64,000 nt of DNA from Candidatus Latescibacterota bacterium (GTDB taxonomy: Bacteria > Krumholzibacteriota > Krumholzibacteriia > WVZY01), in contig WVZY01000008.1 of NCBI GenBank assembly GCA_011772205.1, positions 204,690 through 268,689 of the forward strand, given 5' to 3'. The position numbers and the translations under genes are program-made. A model generated the notes under the pieces. The model was not told where the DNA came from, searched no databases, and saw only the letters and a program-made list of their open reading frames with translations. Of the stretch, positions 63,911-64,000 are shown piece by piece (the first letter of the stretch is position 1; the number at the start of each line of letters is the position of its first letter).

Positions 63911-64000
63911 GCGGGCGAGGATACTCCGTAGAAGGCGCGAAGCCCGAGCGAAGGTATCATATGAAAGACACGTCCCAAACGCAAAATAGAGTCTTATCGA

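Noticed and set aside
63730..63984. 84-residue open frame on the minus strand at the right edge
   Set aside because: It overlaps the end of the GWxTD gene, reads through the direct repeat and has a composition typical of G/C-rich non-coding sequence.

Overview
The window is a gene-dense chromosomal segment from a diderm bacterium. The mix of genes points to an uncultured lineage of the FCB superphylum (Latescibacterota, Zixibacteria, KSB1, Eisenbacteria or Krumholzibacteriota-like). The evidence is a SprA/Sov-type giant outer-membrane protein, a PorV/PorQ-family protein, an Oar-like TonB-dependent receptor, LptF/LptG-type permeases and three GWxTD-domain proteins, a family largely confined to that superphylum. 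This placement is inferred from gene content; no rRNA or tRNA gene was found. Promoters that can be read have near-consensus sigma70-type boxes, and many genes have clear GGAGG-like ribosome binding sites.

Layout, left to right. (1) 1-9059, minus strand: a run of tolC - MacB-type ATPase - macA - two FtsX/MacB permeases - GWxTD protein - family-5 solute-binding protein - the start of a DppB-like permease cut by the window edge. (2) 9311-17653, minus: tonB, two exbD and exbB, with a strong promoter before exbB, then a second GWxTD protein, a PorV-like protein and a 1014-aa TonB-dependent receptor. (3) 17888-26557, minus: oppF, oppD, oppC, oppB, followed upstream by gcvPB, gcvPA, gcvH and gcvT, nearly all tightly packed. 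(4) 26628-34743, minus: uvrA, a 1218-aa TPR protein and asnS. (5) 34962-38927, plus: a TPR/zinc-finger membrane protein, a DUF4388 protein and a UbiA-family prenyltransferase, convergent with a membrane-anchored polysaccharide deacetylase on the minus strand. (6) 40048-41157, plus: alanine dehydrogenase with a terminator. (7) 41422-52570, minus: the conserved rimP-nusA-infB-ylxP-rbfA-truB-ribF-rpsO-pnp-M16 peptidase cluster. (8) 52924-63763: sprA on the minus strand, divergent from an lptF-lptG-GWxTD run on the plus strand.

Two themes tie the genes together. One is cell-envelope traffic: a tripartite MacA-MacB-TolC-like pump, TonB/ExbBD energy, a receptor plus PorV-like beta-barrel, SprA, and Lpt permeases. 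Each of these three blocks carries its own GWxTD protein. The other is peptide and amino-acid use: Opp import, an apparently complete glycine cleavage set lacking only the L protein, and alanine dehydrogenase. The least understood parts are the three GWxTD proteins, the SprA/PorV pair seen without recognisable type IX secretion motor genes or substrates in the window, and the TPR/zinc-finger and DUF4388 gene pair. I found no CRISPR array, prophage, insertion sequence or RNA gene.
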